Shown here: positions 43,306 through 53,986 of the stretch, one piece after another
Position numbering within the stretch: the first letter of the stretch is position 1
How the letters are laid out: every line of letters starts with the position of its first letter
NCBI GenBank assembly: GCA_020543525.1
Contig: JAHYIO010000031.1
Span: forward strand, 2,232,001-2,296,000
DNA: 64,000 nt
Direction of reading: 5' to 3'
Origin: Coriolopsis trogii
Lineage: Eukaryota > Basidiomycota > Agaricomycetes > Polyporales > Polyporaceae
Notes under the pieces: generated by a model
Databases searched by the model: none
Told to the model about the DNA's origin: nothing
What the model saw: the letters and a program-made list of their open reading frames with translations, nothing else
Position numbers and translations under genes: made by a program

Positions 43306-44310
43306 TCATTCTTCATCTCGCGCCAAGGAACTCTCGTTACCGGATACCCCAGGCGCAGAGACATACATATGCCCCTTGCAGTCCCGCTCCACTTCAGGTG
43401 CAGTAGCAGCCCAGAGGGTGTTCAGACACACCTGTTCGGGTTCGCGCTCGAACGGGGTCATGATCGCCTTCGCTGCGTCGCCCATCATGGGGCCAAACGC
43501 CTCGCGGTACTGGCGCGGTTGCGAGGGGTGCACGGGTCCCGGGTCGGCGGCAAGGGCGAGCACGGGCGTTTGGTAGGCCTCGAGGAGAGACGCGGGGTGC
43601 TTGTTGAAGAGGACGGTGGAGAGTATGGCGCGAGCGTGAAGGCAGAGGGGAGAGGCTTCTCCAGACTCGGAGGAGAGCTCGGCGAGGGTGAGGAAGAAGA
43701 CTGTTGGGCTAGCGGCGGTGTGAAGCGTCGAGGATAGGGCGACGATGCGAGGGTAGGTGGGTGGCATCGGTAGCGCGACGCCGCCAGCGGCCGTCTCGTC
43801 CGTGGCAGAGGCTAATTGCTGAGGTGTGGATATGGATGCGGTGCGCCTGAGGAAGGGAAGGAGGCGGTTGATGAGCACGAAGTGTGCGAGGTGGGTCACT
43901 GCGAAGTGTTTGTCCAGTTTGTCTTGGGAGTGCTCAAATGGTTGCAGCCCTACCGCAGCGGCGCATACGACCTTGCATGCATGAAGCATGGCGGGTAAGC
44001 GTGCGCTCGTGAATATAGAGAGCAGAGGGATGCGCACAATGTCCATTTGGCTCTCCTGGTGGTATATTGCATCTCCGACGCGCTTCACATCCGCCAAGCT
44101 GTCGAGTTCGCATTGGAAGAAGGTCACGTCCGGCTCTTGAGAATGGCCCACATTGTCGCGACAATGCTGGCGGATCTGCTCTACATAGTGCGTCATTGGA
44201 GTTGTCTGCTTTGTCTGTGACGACGAGGACATGAGCCTCTGCACTGGCGAGGGTCTTGGTTGCTTCCAAGCCGACGTCTACGTACCACCGGTTACCAATG
44301 CTACCTGACG
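43306..44310 (-). pseudogene. Short-chain dehydrogenase/reductase, N-terminus frameshifted
   Basis: The minus strand encodes an SDR related to fungal retinol-dehydrogenase-like enzymes, but the N-terminal part lies in three frames. 'VALVTGG' (near 44283-44305) is followed by a TAG; the next block, 'VGLEATKTLASAEAHVLVV', is in a second frame; and 'MTHYVEQIRQHCRD', 'VTFFQCELDSLADVKRVGDA', 'VVCAAAVGLQPF' and 'HFAVTHLAHFVLINRLLPFL' are in a third. Only the GTGCGC...AAG intron before 'VVCAAAVG' is a credible splice; the other gaps are far too short to be introns. The Gly-rich NAD(P) loop between 'VTGG' and 'GLEA' is also shortened. The C-terminal half is intact to the TGA at 43306-43308. Probably a recent pseudogene. 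Confidence 0.65.
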
Positions 44311-45083
44311 GTGACTATCGGTCAATATGATATGGTTGCACAATTCTGTATCATTTTGACTCGCCCTTCCTTCGAGCTTAAGCCTTAGGTATGTCGATAT
44401 ATAAAAGAATTCTTGCGCATTCTTGGGTGGATGCCAGGCTTTGGATGGGATAGCTGAGGGCGTTAAGCATGAATTGCGAAGAGGAATTTGACGGATGGAT
44501 GAATGGATGTGCGAGAACTGTTTGTTGGGGAGGGAGCAATGTGGCCGAAAATGAGCTTAATACGCAGCACCGGCAGCAGCATAAGACGTGATTTGAACGC
44601 GAGGCATTTTACACCGAGACAGCGTCCGCACGGAAGCCCCAAGGCTATCAAGAACACGGAAGAGGTCATTCTAGAGATACCGAAGGTTACAATGAAAGAA
44701 TTCCCGCATAGCACCAGCCCAGTTCCGATACTATAGCATGATTGACAGACTCCCGTTCGAGTGACCAGCGTTGCATGTTTGTAAGTATAGCACTGAACCA
44801 CTCGTTTTTCATGGACATGTTGGTGCTTCAGCGATCAAAATGACAAAATTATTAGCAGTAAGTGTTAAAGTGACGTGAACGTTTCCGGAGAGCGGGTGGC
44901 GTGTTCAGATCCTAGTCAATCGTGAGGTTAGTGTTGATGAAAGTTGAGAGCAAGCAATATGGGCGCCCCCTATAGCCGAATTTGTCTGCGATATTCAAAA
45001 TCGGCGTCTACAGTGAGAAGAAAGCTGGAGGGACCAGAGAACCTCCTCTCGTCCTCCCCTCATCTCCCCTGCACGACCTTCTG
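44311..45083. other. Intergenic region upstream of ACR3
   Basis: About 770 bases. A TATATAAAAG string near 44397 is oriented plus. Short ORFs without motifs occur; the frame around 44982 reads into ACR3 exon 1, but the first ATG is at 45084. Confidence 0.4.
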
Positions 45084-46594
45084 ATGACCAAAGACATGAA
45101 AGACAAGATCGAATTTTCCGCTGAGCCTTCCAGACAGGAAGATGCGGAGGCAAACAATGATGTACCGCTAGAGTCGAACTTGTTGAACGACGAGGTCAAT
45201 GCACCCACTGGTAAGCACACTAAACGTTTATAGGACTCGACTTCTCATTAAGATGAACGATACAGCATTGATGAAGAAACTGAGTATACTTGACCGTCTC
45301 CTGACTCCTGCCATTCTTATATGCATGATCGTGGGCGTGGTCATCGGGAACTTCGTACCTGGAGTTCAAGCAGCATTTGACACCGCACGTTTCCAGTCCG
45401 TGTCCGCACGTATGTACAGTTTACTCGCACAACGCATCATCCTCGAAACCCTTCAAGCTCACCATACATGTATCTGTAGCGATTGCAATAGGTCTCATCG
45501 TCATGATGTGGCCCATCCTGACCAAAGTGCGCTACGAAGCGCTCCCCAGTCTCTTGCCGACCAAGCACATGCTCACGCATGTCCTCCTGTCGCTCGCACT
45601 CAACTGGCTCATCGCTCCCTTCCTCATGCTCGCGCTCGCGTGGGCTGCGCTCCCGGACCTCCCGACGTACCGAACCGGGGTGATCATGGTCGGCCTCGCA
45701 CGGTGCATCGCGATGGTCATGGTCTGGAATGGGCTCGCAAAAGGAAACGCCGAGTACTGCGCCGTGCTCGTCGTGATCAACAGCTTGCTGCAGATCGTGC
45801 TGTATGCGCCGTTCTCGCTCCTGTTCGTGAACATCCTCGGAGGGGGCGGAGGCGTCAAGGCCACGATCCACGTTTCGTACGGCGACGTTGCCATCTCGGT
45901 CCTTATAGTACGTCCAGTGGCTACATCATAGTCCAGGGTTTGCATTCGCTTACCCCATGTTGACAGTATCTCGGAATTCCGCTCGCAGCGGGCGTCATCA
46001 CACGCTTTGCGGTCATACGGGCAACTTCATGCGCGTTCTTCGAGGATCGATTCCTGCCAGTCTTCTCCCCGTTGGCGTTGCTAGGCCTCTTATACACAGT
46101 GATCGTCATGTTCGCCTACCAGGGACACCATATCGTGCACAACCTGGGCCCGGTGTTCCGCGTCTTCGTCCCGCTCATCGTCTACTTCGTCATTATGTGG
46201 ACATCCGCATTCGCGCTCGTGTGGTGGTGCGCTAGACGTGCAAAGGCAGCGGGAGCTGACAGCAAGAGAGCCACGTGGTCATACGACATGGCAGTCGTGC
46301 AGAGCTTTACTGCAGCAAGCAACAACTTCGTGAGTCGGGTATGTGTCATGGTAGATTGGTTGGAGACTTACGGATCCACAGGAGCTAGCAATTGCGGTGA
46401 CCATCGCCGTCTACGGTGTCGGGTCAGACCAAGCTCTCGCTGCCACGATTGGTCCCCTTGTCGAGGTCCCCGTCCTGCTGTCGCTGACGTGGGTTGCATT
46501 GTTCTTGAAGCACAAGCTGGACTGGAAGGAGGTGACGCAGGACAAGACAGAGGAATCTGTCACTGAGGAAGGAACAGTTGAGAGGAAGGTCTGA
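45084..46594 (+). CDS. ACR3: ACR3-type arsenite efflux transporter
   Basis: This plasma-membrane carrier of the BASS superfamily extrudes arsenite (and often antimonite). Exon 1 from ATG 45084 encodes an acidic cytosolic N-terminus. After an intron come '[20 protein letters not shown]' (TM1) and '[19 protein letters not shown]', joined by the GTATGT...TAG intron to '[20 protein letters not shown]', then '[20 protein letters not shown]'. The transport cysteine lies in '[20 protein letters not shown]', followed by '[20 protein letters not shown]', '[14 protein letters not shown]', '[20 protein letters not shown]' and '[20 protein letters not shown]', which carries the conserved Glu. A short charged tail ends at TGA 46592-46594. 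The length and ten helices fit the family. Confidence 0.94.
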
Positions 46595-47664
46595 TTGCCG
46601 GCGGAGGAGGATTCGGGTATTGCTGCGGTAGTCCATGCTAGAAGCGCAAAGTTTTGGATCCGGAAACTAGGAACCCTTGTTTGTACGTCGGCCTGCAGAA
46701 TGCATAGAGTGGCGTGCGAATGCTTTCTGAGATGACATAGACGAAAGGGCACTCACAAGCAAGATTGCCTTGATCGTCCAACTCCCCTCACTCTGTCTGC
46801 TTGTAATGCTTTTCGGTGCAATCAGTCGTTCTTTCCATGCACTCTGATCGTGCTTGATTGTAGGCGAAGCTCTTGACCTTGGCTAATCGCGCGCCGACCT
46901 TGAGATACCTACAATCACAACACAAGGTTTGTCATAGTCGGATCGACCAAAGCTATAAGCTAGCGCAATTACCCCCGCCGTACGGGGAGAAGGTTCGTGC
47001 CACTACTCACCATGGCTCCTGAAGGGCTAGTAGGCTGGGCAGAGTGTGCATCGTGAATGTGGTTGTCGGTCCACATTGCACAGCATGACCCAGCGATGAT
47101 TTAGACTTCAGCTTCTTCAAATTCCCAAGGGCGAGGAATCAGCGTGGTGGTGATGCTCCGGCACGACGAAGTGCTGCAGCACACCTGCGGATTGCGGCCA
47201 TAAGAGATAGATAGAGTCCACGCCTCCACGCTTCTCGCTCGTCGCACCAAGTCAACCCCAAACCCTCCAAGGTGAGTGTCTCGTCGCTTCTTGTCTGTTG
47301 TTACAGAAATCTGGGCACCGCTGGAGGAAGAGGAGTGCGGTGATGGGGGCTTCGAAGACTCGTCCTCAGGCTGCCGGTAGCGCCGGAGAGGATCGCACGC
47401 GTGCCTGGCCGGACGAGTCACGGTACCTTCGCGACGCGTCGTCGACGCGTTCGCACTGGCAGACTTGACCTTGTACCACCACGGGTGTGTACAACGTTGA
47501 CTATAAGAAGTGCTCTCGCCTTCTTGGCCGGGCTGTCTCTCTCATAAGTGCCGCGCTCTAAGCTCACACGAAGACACCGCGACGCCAGCCTCAAGCCTTG
47601 CCGAGTCTCAAAACCTCAAGTCCCACACTCCCGACCGTCGAGAACTCTGACATATCTCAACAGA
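46595..47664. other. Intergenic region upstream of Argonaute
   Basis: About 1.07 kb. A minus-strand ORF at 47101-47421 has no motif. An upstream Argonaute exon encoding extra N-terminal residues could lie near the end, because an acceptor-like CAACAG precedes the ATG at 47665. Confidence 0.4.
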
Positions 47665-50600
47665 ATGGCCGCCTTCGAATACGTCGAAGTTTACACGAAC
47701 TTGTTTCCTATCACTCAGATCCCGACCCGATTGTTCTACCAATACCAAGGTACGTTCTGCCTCTTCTACGTGCACGTCGGGCTCAGCAGCGCTCATAAAA
47801 ATCCGCTCCCCACCAGTGGGTCAGTAATTCGCGTCCACACTCCATGGTTCAGCATCTCAACATCTCTGCAGATATTGAGCCTGAGGTTCTCTCAAGTCGC
47901 CGGAACTATATCATTATCAACCGTGTGCAGAACGAGAATGCCGAGCTCTTCAACCCGCGTGCCCTTTATGACGGCAGGAAGCTTTTGTACACAATGAGAG
48001 ACTTGTCAGCAGTGAAGGAGGTAAGCTCATACAACTTGATCGATTATCTTGGCTTCATGCAGTCCAACATGGGTCACTATTAGTTCGAACTATATGGACG
48101 CCGTGACAGGTCCCGGCTATCTCACCGAGTGAGAATCACAAGAGTTGCGATTATTGATGCAGGGTAGGCATATTCCTTGTGTCGTCATTCAATACTCATG
48201 CCTAGAGTCATTCCACATAGTCTTCTCCGCAACCTCACGAGGAGGCTCGAGCCGAACGAGCGGCCGGACCCAAACGCGATGCCTCTGACTCTCGCTCAGT
48301 TGATTATTCGACAAGCTCCTAACTACCGGCATGGCTTCCCTGCGCATGCTCGTGCCTTCTTTGATAAAAACCTCTCCAAGAATCTCGGAATGGGCGTTCA
48401 GGCATGGCCTGGGTTCTTTCAGTAAGTCAATGCTTACTCGAATACGACCAGGTGAGGCTCATGGGGACGAACAGGAGCGTACGACCGGCCACAGACCAGC
48501 TCCTCATCAATGTTGATGCGACGTGGTCTCTCTTGTGAGTGCTGTCATCTCACATCCGAACTATCACTGACGGTCCTTACAATGTGTTATAGCTACAATC
48601 CGTGCTGGCTCATTGAGTCGATGTTGGATGCGCTGGACAAGCAGAACACGCGCGATCTCGAACGGCTCGATAGACCAACAATTAACAAGCTCCGCGGACA
48701 TCTGAAGGGCGTCCGCGTGGTGCTCACAGTTGGAAGTGCGGAGCGCGGCAGACCCACAGAGAACATTGATCGTAGCAAGCCCATACTTGATATCGTGGAT
48801 GCCGCTGGATTGCAGGAATTTGACAAGGATGGTGAACGTTTGACGGTCGCGGTGAGGGAGATGTGTCCTCTCGTACATCTCGAGGCGCCCCCCGCTAACT
48901 TTCAAGAAAGGAACACTTCCAAAGAAAGTACAATGTGCAAGTCAGATACCCTCGCATCGCTGGTGTGCGGATAGGTAGAACAGCGATCGTTCCCGCCGAG
49001 TTCTGCAAGATTGTCCCGGGACAATTTTACAGGAAGAAACTCACGCCACGTATGCAGAAGGACTTCCTGAACTTGGCTTCCCAGAAGCCTCATGTGCGCC
49101 GGACTCAGATCCAGCAAGCAGTGAACAATAATGTCTCACCCACACTTCCTGGCATCCTCACGTATTGCTGAGATTGACTACGAACAGGTATTCAGCTATG
49201 CAGACTCGGAATATATCAAGGAATCTGGCATGGAAGTCAGTCCTAACATGTTGACCATCACTGGCAAGATTCTGAGTCCTCCTGACGTCCATTATGGCGG
49301 GAACGCGGTGGTGGTAAGTGTTGCCGTTAGCCCCATGTATTTGTGTTCTGATACCACTCATGTTGGGCGAAGACGTCAGGGGAACTTAAAGGACAGCATA
49401 GCACATGGAATGTCGTCCGGAAACAATTCATCCAACCCTGCAAACCGATATATGGCTGGGCAGTGGCCATATTTGACCACAAGGTTGCCAATGGTGACCG
49501 TAGGGATGTGATGGCCTTTGTCAATACACTCATGAGGAATCTCCGAGCTCTTGGTAAGTCCCCCATTCGTCAGTACACCGTACCGGTTTCTGAACGTACT
49601 CCACATCGCTCCGAGCAGGTATAGGTATGTCCAGATGAATCTCATTTCCTTTTGAACCCGCGTTGAATGACAGTAATCCATCAGCTGTGCACCAAGCACC
49701 CGAGATTGTTGCAGGGAATGTCGCGAGTTCAGACCATGTCCAACACGTACGTGCCGATTTGTATGAGCAACCAGCTTCCAGGGAGCTGATATATGCATGA
49801 TTACGCAGACTCTTGTAGATGCAGGACAAAGAGCTGCCCGGCATACTCCCAACAATCGCCCACAGCTGATACTTGTCATTTTGCCCGAATATGCTGCCGA
49901 GTGCAAATTGACGGTGAAGCGGTGGGGAGATATCTACAGGAACGTCCCGACCCAGTGTGTTGTAAGTTCTGCCCATCGTCTGGCGAGTGACCCGAAATCG
50001 ACCCGTCATTGCCTACAGCGGGGCGGGAAGTGGAACGCCCCCAGGGGCCAGGACCAGTATTGCAATAACCTCGCTCTGAAGTGAGTCATACGTTCATTTG
50101 GTCATGACGGCCAGTGCCCTCAGAATTTGAGCAGGATCAACTCCCGTTTGGGTGGAGTGAATTCGGTCACCCGCTCGCCGGCAAGCCCTCTCCTGGCGAA
50201 CTCCATGGTAGTGGGTGAGTTATCCTGAATACTACTACTGTGATCCGCTCCTGATACCGAGGCATATCTTGCAGGTGCGGATGTCGGACATCCCGGTCCT
50301 GGGCTTGCGCAGAAACCCTCCTTCGCCGGACTGGTCGCCTCCGTCGACCAAAACATCAGCGTGTACACGTCATATTGCCGTGTTCAGGAGCCTCGGCTGG
50401 AGATCATCCATGACCTTGAAGACATGATGCTCGTACGTCGCGCGACTTGAGGTTTTAGGAGACGTCCACTCACGCCGAGAGTGTTCAGAGCTGCTGCAAA
50501 GACTACGACGGATTCAGGCAAGGCGTCCCGCCCGCCTATGTGATCTTCTACCGAGACGGGGTCAGCGAGGGCGAGTTCGACACAGTCGCCGACATCGAGA

Positions 50601-51577
50601 TTCGGAACATCAAGAGTAGGTCTGTTCAGACTGTCCAGCCGTTCGGCGATATTCAGCTCGCGTAGGTGCTTTCGACAGAATGGGGGGCAAATGGCAAGAC
50701 CCCGAGCGCCGTCCAAAGCTTCTGTTCATCACTGTAGGCAAGAGGTATGCTGCTGGTCTACTGAGCGAAGGCATTGATTTGACAGAGCTTGGTATCTAGG
50801 CATCATGTTCGTTTCTTCCCCAAGAGGTAGTTGACGCCTTGCCGACGTGCAAAGACATGGACGTTTACAATCTGAGCGCAGGTCACAAGACGAGGACAGG
50901 TCCGGCAACTGCCGTCCTGGGCTGTTGGTGGAGAACGACATCACCAACCCCCGGTACGACGACTTCTATCTGCAATCTCATCCGGGACTCTTGGGGAGTG
51001 AGCACTCTTGTAAGCCGTTTGGGCGAGAGGAGAGACTCTGACGGGGTCATCCAGCGAGCAAATCTGCGCACTACGTCGTCCTGCAGAACGAGACAGGCGA
51101 GAGCATGGAAATGTTGGTTCTCATTCTGATCCATGAAGGACTAGAACGGTCTAACAAGTGGTTCTGGTGTCTGGCCACAGGATCCAAACGATCACGAACC
51201 ACCTCTGCCATTCGTACGCCGCAGCAACCCGCGCCGTCTCCATACCCGCTCCGGTCTTCTGTAAGTGACAATGAATAACGTCATCCGCCGCCTCCCAACA
51301 ATCACTGAATTTGACTTGCGCTCTAGATGCCGACGTACGTGCTCTTCTCCCGTTGCACCGGGATAGAGCATTCGAGGCCGTACTGACATCGAAATTCTCT
51401 CTCTCATCCCCACAGCAAGTATGCTCGCGGCTGGACATTCACTGCTCCCTCGGCAGCGCTAGTGACGCCGTGTCCAGCCTGGGCAGCGGCGAGGTCGAGT
51501 TCGACCTGGAGAAGTGGAAAAAGTCATATCAGCCGTCGGGCCTCAGCAAGCGGTTCTCGTTCCTCTCGTCGTCATGA
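47665..51577 (+). CDS. Argonaute (small-RNA-guided silencing effector)
   Basis: Many exons give a full Argonaute. N domain: 'FEYVEVYTNLFPITQIPTRL', 'ELFNPRALYDGRKLLYTMRD'. Linker: 'MPLTLAQLIIRQAPNYRHGF', 'SVRPATDQLLINVDATWSLF'. PAZ: 'LIESMLDALDKQNTRDLERL', 'LKGVRVVLTVGS', 'KYNVQVRYPRIAGVRIG', 'VPAEFCKIVPGQFYRKKLTP'. MID: 'ADSEYIKESGMEVSPNMLTI', 'QLILVILPEYAAECKLTVKR'. PIWI: 'DQYCNNLALKNLSRINSRLG', 'GADVGHPGPGLAQKPSFAGL' (Asp 1), 'PPAYVIFYRDGVSEGEFDTV' (Asp 2), 'LCHSYAAATRAVSIPAPVF', 'YADQVCSRLDIHC'. The fourth catalytic position is Asp where animal slicers have His, giving a DED-D set. A start upstream of 47665 is possible. The protein acts in RNA interference, quelling-like or viral and transposon defence. 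Confidence 0.93.
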
Positions 51578-52280
51578 ACTTCCCACCCGCTCGTGTACTC
51601 ACGCAAACTGCTAGCCGTTGAACTGTCATGTATCTGCATCGTTTAGAATTATGCTCTATTATCATTGTCTCCGCTTACACCGTCCCTCGAATCTGATTGC
51701 TCGAAGCAACAAGGCGGCGTGAAATCGCCCTCGCCAATTCTGCGGAGAACGATGATTGCGAAAGAGGCACAGTTGGCAATTGGAGCAACAGGCCGACAGA
51801 GCGGAGAACAGCTCTAGCTGCGCGCGCAAGCGAATAACCCATTCAACGTGCATGACAGTACCAAATATACATGCATCGGCACAGCCCTGGTCTAGGTGTG
51901 AGCAAAGCAGATGACACCAGCGAGGGTTGCGTTCCTACGCAGGCAGCGATCTGGCCAGACTGGTGCGTGCAGCTTGACAGCGACGTATGTCAAGGGCCAC
52001 GCTGCTTGCTTGCTGCGCTGACGTGCCACTGCAACGTGTTCGGAGGGAGGGGTGGCACCTGCAAATGAGTAGACGGCCGTAAGGAACGTAAGATCCGAGT
52101 CTAGGTCGCCGGAGGCACGCAACTCGTACATGACTTGCTGCTGTGCGGATGGTATCGACTAATGCGACTGCCTTCGTAGGATTGACGGGGTGTACAGTCC
52201 AGATCCCAGGTCTGGAATCCACAATCAAGACCCGAGAGTCGAGATGGTCAGGCCGTCAGGCCAATCGACGCGTCCACCGT
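51578..52280. other. Convergent 3' intergenic region
   Basis: About 700 bases lie between the Argonaute stop and the methyltransferase stop. Only short ORFs occur; no RNA gene or repeat is recognised. Confidence 0.5.
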
Positions 52281-53552
52281 TCATTTACGCGCGACAACGA
52301 CGCGGTCGACACCCCAGGGGTCTTTCCATATGTCGATCTTGTCTAGGCGCGCCCTGCGCTCGACAATCGCGGCAACCGCGGACGCCTGCCCTGCACCGAC
52401 TTCGAGAGCGAGCATCGCCCCCGGCCGCAGGAGGCCGTGGTCGCCTACGAGGGCGGCGATTCGGTGGTAGAAGGTAAGACCCCGCGCTCGGTCGTCGTCG
52501 GGGATGTTAAGGGCAGACTCGTGAGAAGGTGAGGAAGTGGAAGAAGTCGTAGGAGGAGTCCGGGGAGAACGCCCGGAAGCAGGCGTAGGCACGTCTCCAA
52601 GGAGCGCCCGTACGTCCTCGTAGTCTTTGACGGAAGATGGGAGCGCATCGTATTCCGCCTTCGGAATGTACGGAGGGTTGGAGGTGATGAGGTCGTATGG
52701 ACCCGGAGGTTTCATGCGCTCTCTGTGCGCAGGTACAAAGACGTCAGGCGCCATGATGTCCGCCAGGACCGGGGTGAATGTGTTCGCGCGACCGATGGTT
52801 CTGTCAAGCTGGGCGGCTGTGTCGTCATAGGCCGTAATGCCGCAGAGAGCTGCGTTTTCGCGCGCGAGTGCAATAGCTTCGCGAGAGATGTCGAGACCGG
52901 CCGCATGGACGGAGCCCGGGGGCCAATGGTGGCAGAGGAGGAGAGGGATGCAGCCAGTGCCGGTGCAGATGTCGAGGATGTGGAACGGTCTGGACGGGGA
53001 GGGTGTGAGGGCCTCTGCGAGGCGCAGGGCCCAGTCTTCTGTCTCGGGACGAGGAATGAGCACGGGTGGACGGACAGCGAGGTTGAGGGGACCGAACGGT
53101 TGGGAACCTGGATAGCATGTGAGCAGGTTAACGAGTTTGCGAGGATGTTTGGTTCGCCAAAGAGGAGTTAATGCGACGCCACTAGTTCTGGACTGTGAGC
53201 AGCCAGCAGGCATGGGAATGGAGGCGCGAGCGTGGATGTGGTTTAGATTTCTCCATAGTGCCTAGACACAAAGTCGACACAACATACTTGTAGTGGGTCG
53301 CGAGTCCAGAGTCGCTTGTGTGGACGGATATGAGCGACAATCTGCTGTGTAAAACTCACCGAGGATGTATTGGAGAGGCTCGCCTGCGACTCTTCGAGAG
53401 ACCATTTCTTCTAGGCTTCTTGCCGAGGGAATAATCCCCAGGGAAGGATGCTCTAGAGTCTGCCTCATCCATCTGAGTTCTGATTGGGCAGACTCGCGGC
53501 CAATCGCGGCTGCAAGTTGGGACAGGAGACGAGAGAGTGTTGGAGTAGACAT
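52281..53552 (-). CDS. MTQ1: HemK/PrmC-type glutamine-N5 methyltransferase (Mtq1-like)
   Basis: This family methylates the GGQ glutamine of peptide-chain release factors. Exon 1 (ATG 53552) encodes the helical N-domain: 'SRLLSQLAAAIGRESAQSEL', 'RWMRQTLEH', 'MVSRRVAGEPLQYILG'. An intron joins to 'SQPFGPLNLAVRPPVLIPRP', then the SAM motif 'ILDICTGTGCIPLLLCHHWP', 'GLDISREAIALARENAALCG', the catalytic 'DLITSNPPYIPKAEYDALP' and, after a Pro/Ser/Thr-rich insertion, 'RGLTFYHRIAALVGDHGLLR' and 'ALEVGAGQASAVAAIVER'. TGA is at 52281-52283. The N-domain points to the mitochondrial Mtq1 branch rather than the shorter cytosolic Mtq2. It is divergent from ERT1. Confidence 0.9.
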
Positions 53553-53986
53553 GGCCGCATGGCAGGTTACGTTTGTGCTATATCCTGACGTCGTGAGTTA
53601 ACACCGCTCGAGTTGTGATCTCCAGCTGAGGCAGCTGCGAACAGCGGTGGTTGTGGTTGGTTGCAAGATCGTGCGCAGACGCGGTTGTGGCAGAACCAGG
53701 GATCGGACTGCTGGCGGAATGGCCGGGACGGGGGCGGAGGCGTGACGGGCAGCGCGTGACGTAACAGCCAATGGGTGCATGGGCGATTACATACACGGGC
53801 GTCTACGCAGGAATGACGCCAAGAATAGCAGGCACAAGAAGCGCTGGCCGTGGGCGAAGGCAGCGGACAAACGACCGGACTGCGAACCGTCTCTGGCACG
53901 CTCTCCAACGTCACTCGTCCTCTCATTCCGAATGCGCTAACGGCCTCGTCCAATCCCGCCTCACCTCCTTGCTTATAACGGCCACC
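53553..53986. promoter_or_regulatory. Divergent promoter, methyltransferase / ERT1
   Basis: This 434-bp region lies between two divergent start codons. It is GC-rich with no clear TATA on the methyltransferase side. The ERT1 start has the strong context GCCACCATGA. Short ORFs on both strands read through it without domains. Confidence 0.45.
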
